A stretch of DNA of 64,000 nt from Polytrichum commune (lineage: Eukaryota > Streptophyta > Polytrichopsida > Polytrichales > Polytrichaceae): contig OX485809.1 in assembly GCA_950295325.1 (NCBI GenBank), positions 31,498,001-31,562,000 of the forward strand, read 5' to 3'. The notes beneath the pieces are model-generated. The model saw nothing but the letters and a program-made list of their open reading frames with translations. It made no database searches and was not told the DNA's origin. The position numbers and the translations under genes are program-made. How positions within the stretch are numbered: position 1 is the stretch's first letter; every line of letters starts with the position of its first letter. Below, one piece after another: positions 25,110 to 38,245 of this stretch.

Positions 25110-25349
25110 AAACCAATGCCCGGATGCCACATGGCAGAGGGCGGAGTTGCCCATCCGGTCATGGATGATTCTGTCGATTCAATAAACGTATGCGTTTCTC
25201 GTGACCTCCATGGTTGCAGCGAGTTCATCACCGATTGTTCAGTTGCCAGATTTTGCAGGAACTTCAAAAAAATTGTTGAGTTTTGCAATTTTGGGTTTTT
25301 AGAGTTTTGGGGTTTAGCAATTCAGTGAACATAGAACGCCATAGCCATC
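24269..25349. promoter_or_regulatory. shared 1.1-kb region between divergent genes
   Basis: The TPR gene (minus) and the fatty-acid-binding protein gene (plus) start at opposite ends of this stretch, so it must hold both promoters. I see no clear TATA box on either side. It contains an A16-(CA)n microsatellite 250 bp upstream of the plus-strand start. Confidence 0.45.
25059..25107. repeat. A16 followed by (CA)17 microsatellite
   Basis: A run of A at 25059-25074 followed by CA dinucleotides to 25107. Confidence 0.9.
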
Positions 25350-28300
25350 ATGAATGCTGTTCCAACCCCAGGCTCCTCGAGGGGATTCTCAACGTTCTTC
25401 GGGAAGCCTTTCAAACCTTCGCAACAATCGCCGCGATGGAAATCGGCTGTGGGTTTGGGAGTAGGAGCTGTCACCCTTGGGTTAGCCCTCATGTCGAGGC
25501 CTGAGCTGGCTCCTCGCAGAAAAGCAGTGGCGGATTGGATGCGGGAATCGGTGCAGCGAAATTGCAATGTTTCGCCATTCGCATCAATGTCACTCGCAGC
25601 CAATGCTCAAGTTCAGGATGTAAGACCTCCCCTTTGATTTGACATTGACATTAACATTAACATTAACATTAACATGCAGCATTCTCCAGTAGTATTTCTG
25701 TCTAACATTCCGCATGCATAGTGATGTGGAGCAATGTAGTGGTAGCCATAGTGTAGGATGTTGCAGATTGGAGTGCTTGCATTTCTCACCATATCTGCTC
25801 TCAGAGTTTCTGGTCACAGACATCAAAGAAGAACATTGTAGTTCGGGTCAATCAGATCAATATTCTAAAATCTACAATTATGATGTCTTTATACAATGTG
25901 CCTGTCCCGATACTGGGTGTTGCGGAGGTTTATAAAAAGCAGGGTTATGTATCTGGGAAAATGGAGAATTGAGGCAGTCATTGCAAAATTGCTTGGTTCT
26001 AGGGCACTGAATTTCGTTGATGTTTTGTTGATGTTTGCTGGTAGTCTCATGTATGGATTCCACATGTATGTCTCCAGGTTGTGGAACCAAAGACAGGGAT
26101 GACATTTCCAAGTACTTTGGATGAGGAACGGCTGCTCACTGGCACTGGACTGCGTCAGAAGTCCATTTTGGGATTAAAGAAGATCACTGTCTATGCATAT
26201 GGTCAATTACTGAATCTTTTGTCGTGCTTAGTTTTCTTGGTTACCTAGAGTCATCCTTTGATTCAATCAGACTTTTTGACGGGAGGTGTATTCTATGACT
26301 TTCCATCGGTTGCTGTTCATACAACATGAATATTTATTTCCACTTGCGGTGCGTGCTTGGCGATAGGCAGTGTTTGAATTTGAATGAAGAGCAACCTATT
26401 TCGGTTCATCAAAAGGAAAACTCATTTTAGCACATCATGGCATGCCAAAATGAGTTTGACCCTCAATGAACCAATTTAGAATGTTCTTCTTCGTTCAATT
26501 GTCCACTTGACTGCCTCCAAGCATGCACTGAAAATCTAGCGAACATGGAAAGTGTTGTATGCCAAACACCAAACTCCTGACCAAGAGTTCTGCACCAAAA
26601 CATCATAACTCTATTGCCCTCATAAGCCCTCTTTGATAAAGACTTAGTTATGGCAATATAAGTTTCTGTTTAAGAAGAGTTTCTGTAGGAGATCTTACTG
26701 AAGTCTCTTGGGTACGCAGGAGTGTATGTCGACCCCACAAGTTTGAAAGGCAAGCTTGGTGACAAGTATGGGAATTTGGACCCTGAAGAGGTGATGAAGG
26801 ATGAGGAGTTTTTCAAGGATTTGATGGAGAAAGATGTGGGCCTCTCAGTCCGCCTCGTCATTTCATACGGACGCTTGAAGATTGGCACCGTGCGCAGTGC
26901 CTTTGAAGAATCAGTAGGCAGCCGAATCAAGAAGTTTGGTGATGGCTCAGAAGGTGATTTACTAAAGAGGTATTATCTTCTATGCCAAACCCAAGCTAAG
27001 GATTGTCAATTGCCACAACACTCATTAGGTTATCATTTTTCAACATTTCCAGAAACCCCAGAATCAATAGAAGAAAATGGGTGCAGTCGTAATTTCTGTA
27101 GGATTTCTAGTTCCTGACACAGTGCAGTTGGTAATTGTTGTGCTTTTCTGCTGAGAAAACAGAGTGTCCCTTTGTCTCCCTTTGTCTTGTAAGTTGAGTT
27201 GGAGGTAATTCTTACATTTTTTGAATACACATGGAGCTCCAGTAATTCAGAATCTCCACTACCTGAAGGAACACTTTCTGACCAGGTGGATAACATTGAG
27301 TGGGTTTGCACGCGTGCTGGTCTGGTATCGTCTTAATTTGATACCATTAGGGCATCTATAATGAGGATTTGACAGTTTTTCAAACCAGTAGGGTATGGGT
27401 ATTTGATGGTAATTTGTTTTCAATACCATTCGGTCTATCTACCATGCAAGAACCTTCATACCTAAGTAAAGTCGCCCTGGTATCAATATGGTTTAGAATG
27501 GTATATAATAATAACTCGAGTATACAAAGATTCTCTCACCTTGACATACCCACCAGATATCAATATTTGACTAGCGTTACAATTTTGATACCCATGGATA
27601 GGTTCTTTGATACCATTATTGATGTTGATTATTGATACCATGCATTCACCTATATACCAGACCAACACTAGTTTGCACATCTTGTTCTTGAATTGTTCGC
27701 TTGTGGGAAACTTTGCTCGATTAGTTATTTCCACTTTACCAAGTTTCTAAAATAACTCTGATTCTTATACTCCTTGCACAGGTTCACATGTGTGTTTACT
27801 GATGATATTATGCTGCCAAGAGGAACTACCATTGATCTTAATCGGCTTCAGGGTTCTGTGTTGCAAACAAAAAGTAAGTCACAATTACCAAAAAAATCAA
27901 AGTTTCAGTTTGCGTCTTCCCATTCGAAGCAGAAGGTTTTATTCACCTTTCTGAAAGGGACACAAAACTTGGATTGCTTGATGTTATCCTCCTCCTAAAC
28001 AATGTGGTACCAATCGCACATTATCATACAATATTCCGATGAAGTTCACTTACCCTAATCGATCCTCATTTGGATTTCAAAATCACACAAAGTCTTCTAG
28101 GGCACAATTTCACCTAGCTAATGCCCAGCCGCCAAGGGTGCCTTAAACCCAAGGCCGGCTTTACCCAGATCCCATGGGAACTCCGAGGTTAACCCTCCTT
28201 AGGCTGGAATAGTCCTCCTAGCACTTGATTTCTGGTCCACCCAAGCATAGTTAGGGTATCCGGGTGAATCGGATGTATTCAACCAACCATGTGGGAACCT

Positions 28301-28946
28301 CAGGGCTTGCCTTGGGGGAGATAGGTGCCAGTCAGCTTGTGCACGCCCATTCAACGTGTTCACTTTAAAAAGAGGCAGTAGTCTTTGGAGGGCCTCTAAT
28401 TCTCGTATTTGCCTATTTTGGGATGACATGTAGACTTAATCCAGCTCAAAAATGAAGCAACACCATATAGTCCATGCCGGTGGCAACTTTGGAGTCGTCG
28501 TTCTTTCATTTTTTTCTTGCCCAGTTGCCACAGTGACCCACCTACACAATAGCCACTAGAATGGGTGAGTGGTTAGGATTTAAAATGTGGAGCTAGGAAA
28601 GCTTGACCAACGTCATGAAAATAAAATCACACAAGAGTGTCGTAATACTCAAGGTTTGATTAGTTCCCCTGCCGCAGATCGATTTTCACCTTATATCAGT
28701 AGCATCACAGTATAGTTTCTATAACTTGACAATGGAGTGAATAGAGTGAATTTTTTTGCTGGACATTTTGACTTATTGTCTCTTGGTGCATGTGACCATG
28801 TAGTTGACGGGACGGAAGTTGGCCGCGTACAAAGTGCTCTGTTATGCAGGTCTTTATTTGACCTTTACATTGGTGATGATTCATTTGATAAGGATGCGAA
28901 GGTGTTGATCGCGTCAAACTTGGCCCCTTTAGTTTCTGATCAATAA
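25350..28946 (+). CDS. chalcone isomerase-fold fatty-acid-binding protein (FAP type), 5 exons, 292 aa
   Basis: Exons 25350-25619, 26078-26201, 26720-26969, 27782-27873 and 28804-28946. All have GT-AG borders, and phases join to 293 codons with the stop. From residue 91 the family pattern is clear: VVEPKTGMTFPSTLDE, LTGTGLRQKSILGLKKITVY, GVYVDP, DLMEKDVGLSVRLVISYGRL, FEESVGSRIKKFGDG, and a C-terminus with LLCRSLFDLYIGDDSFD. This matches plastid FAP proteins, which bind fatty acids and share the chalcone isomerase fold but lack isomerase activity. The first 90 residues include a basic Ser/Pro-rich stretch and a hydrophobic segment (SAVGLGVGAVTLGLALM), consistent with plastid targeting. It lies divergent to the TPR gene. 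Intron 3 contains a MITE-like element. Confidence 0.92.
27319..27663. mobile_element. MITE-like element in FAP intron 3
   Basis: A perfect 10-bp inverted end (GGTCTGGTAT at 27319, its complement ending at 27663) encloses 345 bp of AT-rich sequence without coding potential. A diverged copy lies in the first coding intron of the IQM gene near 38.56-38.86 kb. No convincing target duplication seen. Confidence 0.65.
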
Positions 28947-31900
28947 TAGGAGGACAAACCCCTTTCAATCTGATGATGCTCAGGTTGTCATTTGTACATT
29001 CTTCCGAGCATCCCCCTAAGTTACTCTGAGTTTATTTCAATGCTCAAATGCGAAAAACCTTATCACGTCGTTGAAGCATGCCATGAGCATTTTTTTTCCA
29101 GTCTCATTCATGAGCTGAAATATTGCTGCTGAGACTTTGTTGTATGGGCTTTCCCTATTATCTGTGACATAGCTCAGTGTCTTTGTTGAAGGATTGAAAT
29201 ACTAGTGTGTGATGGATACTTGTAATATGGCTATCTGTATGAACTGTTTACTCTCTAGAACTATCACCTCATGTTCATCTCATTTCATCTCAGAAAAGGG
29301 TGAAAGCATCACTCTGAGTTAGATGGGTCTTAAATGGTTACTTTTTTCTGACCAGCCTGCTTCTCCTAGGATGTGAAACACGCAATTAGTACAAAGATGG
29401 TTAGCAAATCCAAATCGAGGCTGGAGCTGCTGTCCTTGTAATTTTCAGAGCTCATATGAATACCTTATTCACTATCAAACTGAAAATTCCCATTCTCATC
29501 GAATGCCCATACAGGCCCCCCGATTATGTTGATTTGTGAGCCTAGAATGGTTATCAAATTCTGAGCACCTAGTCCAACTCTTTCAGACATGTCTTTTTGG
29601 TATCAGTTCTTGGTGCCACACCTAACCATGTATCACTCAAATGTAGGTGTCCGATTTAGATAAGTAATTGAATTAGGTACGTCTATACTGGGTGTAAAAC
29701 ATTGAGGAGAAAGATAGAGGGACTTTAAGTTAAAATTTTAATGGAACTTTGAACAGGTTCTAAACAACTGTACAGGCCAACACTCCCACACAGGTCCCAC
29801 TTATTGAAGGTGTCATTTGAAGGACCCCTTTGTTCTAGTTTGGCAATAATTGCATTCACTTACTCATAAAATCCTAGTCACAACAATTTTTGAGTTGAGT
29901 TGATTGTGGATGCCATATAAAGAACATGCCCTAATTCCAAGGGGGTGCATGTTGTCGTGCTCTAAGGTTGAATTTCTATAGTCAATTATAGATGCCACCT
30001 CAAGCATCAATGGATGCAGTAGATGCCGTGTACACATCTCAATCAAATGCCATCTTTAAGGCATCAAAGTGGTGCACGAAACTCTAAATCCTACAATTAT
30101 TTGCACAAATTTGTGTTTGTCTGTAGAGGATGTGGAAAACAATCTAGACACGGAAATAGGACTCAATATGTTTGAAACACCACTCTTAATTGCTTGGCTT
30201 TTGCAAATAGTCAAAATGGACTTAGGGAAGAATTTGGGTGCCAATAGAGACCCAACAAAGACACTACAATTTTTCATATTTCTTATCACTAGCTTACCAA
30301 GAGGAGCAAGACCAACAAGAGACTTCTTAATATTCTCATTACTTTACTTCAATGTCCCTTGCCCTTCATATCCATTCTTTTGTTGTTCTAAATCAACTTC
30401 AAATTAAATGATTAGCTAAAGAGTAACGTTGTGCAAGAAAGTATGCATGCATTGTACACAATGAAGAGAGGTTTGCTTCAACATTGATTGATTACATAAA
30501 ACTTGTAATCCCTTACGGGGCCTTGAATATTTGCATCAAGTAGTTCAAAGCAAGCTTTACCTTGCTTGAATTCATACTCATAAAATTTGATGACATTTGG
30601 CATTGTGATGGCAACCACCAAATTGCCCTTATTGAAGGAATCCACACATTTTGTTGCCACTTAGTGTTTTGTTGCTCATGTCGTATCTTACACATCCTTC
30701 AAAGTAAATTGTAATTTTGCTCGTGTTCCTATTACTACCTCACCTACTTATCCAAAGACTTTCCATTTCAAGATGTCGATAAATGTTGTGAAATAGGACT
30801 TCTAACAAGGTGGTTGAGCCTTATATGATTGCCCTTCTGAAATGAACACCTATATTCAATTGTTAAGTGGCAGGGCTTGTAGTTACCAAAGGACATTAAA
30901 ACTTGTGATCATTTAAAGGAGAAAAATAATGTTCACTTTGACATCTTGTAACATTTACTTCTTAACTTTGATCTACAAATCACCATCTACATGATTTGCA
31001 TTTGCCGATGGGACTTTCACACTGGCCATAAATGTTTGTAAAGTTTATTTGGGTTCTTGTAACAACCCAAATAATTAAACAATGTCATTTCAATAATATC
31101 TCATTAGTATTGTAGGGCACCATAATTTATCAACCATTTAGAATGTATTCCCTATGTATTTAAAGTATCATGGCTAAGTGTTATTTGTAAGTTTTTTATG
31201 ATTTTTTCCTTAAAATAATCTACCAACATATATCCAAATAAAAAGACAATGGAAATAAGAAGAAGAAGAAGAAGAAGAAGATTTGTATGGAATGATTGGC
31301 ATTTCCTCACAATGTTTGTTATGTTACAATGTTAATACATCTATTTGCCATAAAAGACCAATGTATACTTAACCGTGTAATCGGGATTCTAACTTTCACT
31401 TTCATTCCTTATTGTCATCTACATCATCACAATACATTAAAGGACAAGAAAATTTGTCTTCATGGCAATGGTAAACATATTTTTATGTAGGTTCAATCTC
31501 TTAAGACTGACCTGCCCATTTTTGACATTTCACAAATGCTCAAATTTGTGACTTTTACAACATTAGCCATCTTCTCTATGTCCTCAACTCATGTATGCAT
31601 CTAAGAAACATTACAACTTAGTTTAGGTGATGATGTAGATCTCAACTACACTCACCTCAAAAAGGTCAAAATAGTTCGAACAACAACATTGGGCATGAAA
31701 TACACAACAATCTCTTGTCATCGGAATTGCTATAACAAATGGCATGTTTGAAAATTCTCATGAGACATGTTGAAAACATATTTGTGTTTATTTTGGTGGC
31801 AAACATTTGAAATAAGTGATGTGTGACTTTGGTATTGAAAGGGGTGATTGATATTGACCTAATTTGTGTGATTTGTATACAACCCTTTATAAGATGAGAG

Positions 31901-33017
31901 GATATACAAGGGACCAAAAATTATAATTAATACTCATTTTGAGCTTTGGGTTTAGCTTTAGAAATTTACATGGTACACACTTGGTACATAGAATTTGACA
32001 TGGTAACGGAATAACAATGTTGTGTAATATTGCTTGATATTCAATTGAAGTGATTCTATTGGACAGGATCACTTGTCCATGCCATAAAGGATGTTTGATA
32101 GAGTTATTTGGACACAAACTTTTGTTCATGAGAAGTCGCCCTCGTAGTTCACACTTTTGAGATTTAGGGTTTGGGGTGGTAAATGAAGAGGGGGGGGGGG
32201 TGGTCTAGTATGCTAGGGTGACAAATGCTTTGACTTCATAATAGCAAGGTACTTAGTGAAAATTTCCCCTCCCTATTTGATTTTTATAATCATGAGATTT
32301 CAAAATAACATTTGCATAAGAAATCAATCATGATTCACCATTGTTGCATTGATTTGCCTATTTCTCTTGCATGGGCTAGATAATTATGTATAAACACTCA
32401 TCCTTTCTCAATGCTTTTGATCGTGTGAGGGTAGATAAAAGTGTCTAATTCCATGAACGACCTTATTCCAACACTTGTTTATTTTTGTTTCACAATAGAA
32501 AGCTACGTGCTTCAACATGAATACCGATGATATTATTCTTGTAATACAAACACAAGTCATTGGTTTAAAAAGACAAAAAGACAATACTCACACTATTTAC
32601 TTTAGAACATGACCTACTATGCAACCACTTCAAAATGCCAAAAAAAAAACATTGCCAATATTTTACAAACTCAATTGAGCTCATGAGTGCTCCAAGGGCC
32701 TCCAATTTGTAAATACCTAGAGCCCTAATGCAAACCCTAACAGAAATGGACATGGGTAGTCATTGAGGACTATTGCCATATGACAAGAATGAATGAAAAT
32801 GTGAATTGCATGAAACTAACACATCTTCTGTTAAATGTCCTCTAAACCTTAGGGCCCCCTTTCGTACAACTACCTTAACTTCAAAACTATTAATAGCCTC
32901 TTAAAATGTACACACTAGAAAAAAATGAACACCTCTCCCTTATGTAAACTATGTACACTAATGCCTCATATAAAACCCCTTCTTACACTCACGTTAGTTC
33001 ATACATGGTATGAAGAG
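28947..33017. other. 4 kb repeat-rich spacer, no supported gene
   Basis: AT-rich. It has a weak copy of the dispersed CGGACACC(T) repeat near 29.6 kb, an AAG microsatellite near 31.26 kb and an 11-base G run at 32190-32200. Open frames near 30.07-30.7 kb have no recognisable family. Confidence 0.5.
31256..31281. repeat. (AAG)n microsatellite
   Basis: About eight AAG/AGA units in a row. Confidence 0.85.
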
Positions 33018-33622
33018 GTCACCCCCAGGCCCGGGTACGCAACTCCCGTATTATATGGTCATGATTATAATCACTTATAATGCATTTTAGTCCAATATTG
33101 AGTGACACAATTTGTTTTAATGTAGGAAACCCTTGTAGCCCTTCTAACAAGGAATCCAAAAATGTAATTATATATAGGAAATGAATATATTTTGAAGCAT
33201 ATAATTGCATTAAAAACCTAATTATATGATTTTTTTAATACATGTACCATAGGTCAAACTACCCAACTTTTTGGACTTTTTAATAAAATTTAAACATTGT
33301 GAATGAATTATAATTTTAATGGGAGGCAACTATTCGTGGCTTATAATTTTAATGGGAGGCTTAATAAATATGCAACCCAACTTTTTTTTCATCTCATTTA
33401 TTTAATTTGGTCTTCACCCAACTTTTTTTTCATCTCATTTTATTTAATTTGGTCTTTACCCAACTTTTTTTTCATCTCATTTTATTTAATTTGGTCTTCA
33501 CCCAACTTTTTGATCATTTTAATTTGATATAATTTTTACAAAAGCCATCCTCTAAGCCGTTTTAAGTACGATGCCCCCTACGTATAATATGGGAGTTGCG
33601 TACCCGGGCCCCCAGGGGTAAC
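33018..33622. mobile_element. 605-bp element with ~37-bp inverted ends
   Basis: The left end contains CCCGGGTACGCAACTCCC (33031-33046 region). The right end (33584-33622) is its reverse complement with a few changes and a two-base offset. The interior is AT-rich and carries a tandem repeat. Long TIRs without an ORF suggest a non-autonomous DNA transposon. No target duplication was resolved. Confidence 0.65.
33375..33515 (+). repeat. three tandem ~42-bp units
   Basis: Units of the form CCCAACTTTTTTTTCATCTC followed by ATTTAATTTGGTCTT, three copies, inside the 605-bp TIR element. Confidence 0.8.
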
Positions 33623-33639
33623 GACAATGTTAAGGCGGG

Positions 33640-33760
33640 TCTCAAGTGCTCAAATTATCCGTTATAAGGTAGATGGGTCTTAAGTGGCTCAATATCTTAA
33701 TCGGACCCCTAAATTTGATTGGTAGTGTGGTTCATTGACAATCAAAGAGGAAACATCATA
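33640..33760 (+). repeat. dispersed repeat family member
   Basis: Holds GGTAGATGGGTCTTAAGTGG, CTTAATCGGACCCCTAAA and GATTGGTAGTGTGGTTCA, matching the reverse complement of the copy at 17.74-17.89 kb. Confidence 0.6.
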
Positions 33761-34254
33761 AAAACACATGTTCACCACTCCAATTGCTCTTGCCATTTCG
33801 GCTATCTTCAACAAAGTGTTAATAAAAGCCATAGCCTAATGGGAATGGGGGACATTAAAGTTCCCCCAACGAACTTATAGGGGAGGTAGATTCGGGCAGG
33901 GGCAGCCACCCACCCAAATTTTTTAGATTTTTTGGACCCGACCGAAAACTGTTGCCCGCCCGCCCGACTTCAAAAAAACCATTGCCCTTGCATTCTTGAA
34001 GACTACTTATCCACAAATCGCATAATGAGTGCATTTCACCTTCAAGGTCCAAAATCCAATATATATGTTCACTTCCATTGAGTAAATAAGCGATTGATTG
34101 GGATTTCATTTTCAAAATGAAACCGCCAATAAAGCATGTAAATAACTAGGAAGTCAAAAATATTATAAAATCCTCATTAGCACCGAGGTTATGATTTTTG
34201 TGACTTGCCATTGCAAGGGTCTTTGTCATTCTTAATGGAACAAAATTTTGCAGC

Positions 34255-34560
34255 TTTATTTTTAGTATGTTCAGTATTATAGTCGAGTTAATACCTTCTA
34301 CTTTCACAAAGTATTCATATGCATTTAAATTAATTAAGTGTGATTAATTCCAGTAAGTCTATTTTATCATTAATAAGGCTTAATTAATTTGGTAGGCATA
34401 CTTTCTGATTTAATTGGTCTTAATTAGGATTAATCAAAATTAACCAGACTTAATTACATTCAATCACACTTAATTAGTTTAAATGTGTATGGAAACTTTG
34501 TGAAAGTAGAAGGTATTAACTAAAAGATTATAATATTTAACATACTAAATTTAAACCACT
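34255..34560. mobile_element. fold-back element with ~85-bp arms
   Basis: The left half (TTAGTATGTTCAGTATTATA, then AATACCTTCTACTTTCACAA) is repeated in reverse complement in the right half, ending TAACATACTAAATTTAAA. The centre is TTAATTAA-rich. A diverged half copy lies near 36.11-36.22 kb. It sits inside the large inverted repeat. Confidence 0.65.
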
Positions 34561-34924
34561 AATTTTAGTTCCATTTTAGAATGACAAAGACCCTTTAACG
34601 TCCCCCCATAATGGGAATGGCTGTTTTCACAAAAGTGTTAATAAAAGCTATACTCTCCTTACCAAATGGGAATGACCTAAAGCTGACACACGTGGATTCC
34701 AGCACACGTGGAATGCATTCCAGCACACGTGGAATGCATGGTGTATGACGGTGTCAACGCCCGTCCGTACCCTACGACATGAACCTACCCGCATTTATAT
34801 CCGGCGGGTATTATCTGGAGGCCCGCCCTGGTGTTACCCTCCCCTGCAAGTGCAGTACGGCCAGTACCCTAGGCTCATCTCTCCGCGGATTGCATAGGTT
34901 TTTTCTGCCGGCTGCAGGCTGCTT

Positions 34925-35445
34925 GAGCAAGACAGATGAACTGGTTGAGTTTGAGAGAATAATCGGTTGAGGTCTAGGGGCTCAGGAAAATTACGAATCA
35001 CAGTTTGATGATCTGGTTGAGTTTGAGAAATAACCTGTTGAAGATGAAGACTTCAGGGAATTTACCGAGGAGATTTTTGAGCAATATCGGTACTGTTTCC
35101 ATGTCCAACCAGTTACATGTTGTGGTCTTTCGGTTTTTCTTCATCAAAATTGAGGTATGTTCCATGGATTCCTCCAAAGTGATGGGTCATATTCCTGAAC
35201 CTCTAAACCTCAACCGGTTATTCCTCAAACTCAACCGATTCATCTGTGAGGGGTAATTTTCCTGTAGTATTCATCTTCAACCGGTTGTTTCTCAAACCCA
35301 ACCGCTTCATTGGTGATGGGTATTTTTTCAGAAGTCTTCATTTCAACAAGTTACTTCTCAAATTCAACCAGTTCATCTACGATGGGAGATTTTCCTGAAC
35401 CCCTAAACCTCAACCGGTTATTTCTCAAACTCAATTATCTGGTTG
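34925..35445. repeat. array of CAACCGGTTATTTCTCAAAC units in both orientations
   Basis: At least four forward units (near 35.21, 35.27, 35.35 and 35.42 kb) and two reversed units (34.94 and 35.01 kb), each built around AACCGGTT plus CTCAAACTCAACC. A diverged copy occurs at 57.14-57.31 kb. Confidence 0.6.
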
Positions 35446-36520
35446 CAATGCAGGATGAGTGACAGTTGTGCCTGCTTGCATCTGCATTTGTGTTGCTGAT
35501 GTACACGCGTCTTCATTCACTGTAAGTTGGAACTCTGGAGCAGCAAATCCTGTAGGTTAAATGTGTAGTTATTAGAAATCTGGAATCTCTTGGGTAAAGT
35601 GCGCAGTAATGAGAAGATAGACATTAACTTAGTAGATAGACTTCATTCGGGATCTGCACAAAAGATTCTGGCGGTTTCTCTGACTTTCCTTCGAGGTAAG
35701 TTTGAATCTGGAAGTACAGTAATAACCAATCTGTAAGGCTGAAATCAAGGCTAGAAATTTGGTAAAAACTAGGATTTTCATAATGTATTGAAGGAGATTT
35801 TCATAAAGTACATAAGAACAGACAAACCATTTCTTCAGGGTTAAAACTGCCACGGGGTTGAAACAAGGTCAGAGGTCTGATTAGAAATCTCCAAATTTCT
35901 TGCATTGGAAGTAAGATGGTGTACTTACACCTAGCAGATGTGCATTTGTGAGAAGGGTTCTCCGATGCATGGGTTTCAAGGTTAGAAATTTGTGGGTAAG
36001 TTAGGTTAAGAAACAAATCACATTACCCTGCATTAGTAGAGTGATAATCAAATGTAACTAGGTTCACTACGTTCAATTAGGCTTAATATGCTTCATTAAG
36101 ATTTATTACACTTATTTAGTTTGAATGTGTATGAATACTTGCATAAATAGAAGGAATAAACTACAATATTAAATATTTAAAACTAAAAATAGAAAAAAAT
36201 AAAGTTTCATTTCAAAATGACTTGGACCCTTTCAAATGGTAAGTCACATAAATTATAAGGTCCTCAATGCTAATGAGGATTTTGTAATATTTTTGACTTC
36301 CAAGTTGATAACATGCTTTATTGATGGTGAATTACTTTAATCCCAGTCAATCACTTTTTTACTAGGGGGAAGTGAACATATATATTGGATTTTGAACCTT
36401 GAAGGTGAAGTGTATTCAATATGGGATTTGTGGACAAGTATCCTTTAAGAATGCAAGGGCATTTTTTTCCTTTTGAAGTCGAGTGGGACGAGCAACACTT
36501 TTTGGGCGGGATCAAAAAAT

Positions 36521-38245
36521 TCGATATATGAGATGGGGTCATGGCTTGGCAAAGTGGAGCCCATGCGATTTAGCATGAGCTAAGGGGTGATAAACATACC
36601 AGCCAACCTTGCATTCTTGTTGCCCAACTAGTCGTCTGCGCGGGGCCTTCATATTGTTGCTCTCTCCTCATCAAATACTTGTGCTAGGCACATGGTCCAA
36701 TTTTGCTACCCTGCATTTGTTTTTAGCCGTTGGGGAGGCAAAGCAACCGGACGAACAGCTTTAAAAAAGAAGAAGAAGAAGAAGGTTATCACCAAAGCAA
36801 GCCACAGTGCAAGCTACAAAAAGCGACAAAATAATGGACTGCATTGTACCCAACGCAATAACGACATTGCCTGCGTTTTACCCGACGGTAAATAAACCCT
36901 TTTTTAGAAAGATGTTTTACTGGTGCATTCAGCCAGGCCATGTGCCCGACCCATTTGTCTCTTCGCCCTCGCTCATCAATCGCCAGCTCAGATGGGTCGG
37001 AATCAGAATACGTGAAAATCAGCTGAGGTGGAGGGATGATTGCCAGGAGGGTTGGATGGGAGATATTGCGCAAGAAGTGGAGAGAAATAGTCCGACGTAA
37101 GTTGGCTTACATGTGCCAAGTCTCGACAAGGTCAGCTGCTGTGAGCTGCTTAGTGATCGAGCAGTGAGCTTTAATCTTGGAGTGTGTGTAACAAGTTTAT
37201 GTAGTGTACAATTCAATGTAAAGAGACACCGACCTCTATCATCGAGCTAATAAGTTGCTTGCTTAGGGCTGCAGCAGAGTGTATTCACCGACGACGACGC
37301 TCTGAGCTTTGGATCACGGCCTCAGCCTGTGCAAAAGTGAGTTCTTGCCTTTTTTTTGTGTTTCGGGATATGTCAAGTTTGTGAGAGTGTTTTGGCACTT
37401 CCCTTTTTGCAAGAGGGAAGCTCGACGTTTGTGTGTGGATCATCGAGATGCTCGCATTTGTGGGCCTCGTTGACTCTGTCATGGCCCTTGCTACATTGTG
37501 GTGCCACTGTTCAGAAGAGAAGCAGCAACCTTCTAGCCCGGTGTTAACGTGTTTCAGAGAGAACAAAATTAGAAAAAAAGAAGAGAAAGTTCAACTCTTA
37601 ATTTGCACCGGTGAGTCACTTGCTCAGGGTGTGTGGGAATGTGAAGACAACCGGAAGTTGCTGCGTCGGTACAGATGGGTTAGCTAGGGGCAACGCGTGA
37701 TGGTATGTCTCGGTTTGAGTGGTTTCCAGTTTCTGCGAGTTGGACTAGTGGCGGGTGACAACAAACATCGAAAAACATCTGAGTCTTGCGTACTACTGGC
37801 GATGGCTTTGACCCATTCATTCATCTTGAATCTGCTGAGGTTGCGTATTTAGAAACCTATCAATGGGCTCAGAGCACTATATCAATTGAAGTGATCGAAC
37901 TAGTTTAGTGAACTTGCACGGTTACTGTGTCTAGACCACTACCTATTGCCGATAACTTAGAGTACGGTACTTCCTTCTTCTTTCTGTTTCCGATCAGAGC
38001 TCCCCGAAATCCCATTGGAGACAACTTAAATGGCATTTCCAAATGGCGAGGAGGTCATCTTAGGTCTTTCCAACTTTCAGAACGACCCACTCTTTTTCTA
38101 CTTTGTACAGAACACATTCTTGGGTATTTTATCGAAATTGAAGATGTGCTCTCTTTCCCAAATCACAGTTTAAGATCAAGCACTGGGCGAATTAGCCACC
38201 AAACGTCGTTTTGGCGGCAAGGGCAGGTCGGAAAGCATTATTACC
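36521..38245 (+). other. upstream region of the IQM gene
   Basis: No supported coding sequence. Splice-like sequence near 37.3 kb (GTGCAAAAGTGAGTTC) and 37.6 kb could belong to non-coding leader exons of the IQM transcript. The frame 37927-38385 overlaps the first coding exon in another frame and is rejected. Confidence 0.35.

Larger units (their letters stand above)
33890..36520. repeat. large inverted repeat, arms ~33.89-34.35 and ~36.11-36.52 kb
   Basis: Sequence from the left arm recurs in reverse complement in the right arm. Examples are GAAGTCAAAAATATTA(T/C)AAAATCCTCATTAGCA near 34.15 kb against 36.25-36.30 kb, and GCATTTCACCTTCAAGG against 36.40 kb. The arms are about 400-450 bp with substitutions and small indels. 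The 1.8-kb interior has no recognisable transposase. Confidence 0.65.

Noticed and set aside
30478-30695. Minus-strand frames near 30.5-30.7 kb
   Set aside because: Two overlapping frames with no ATG-splice context and no family I recognise.
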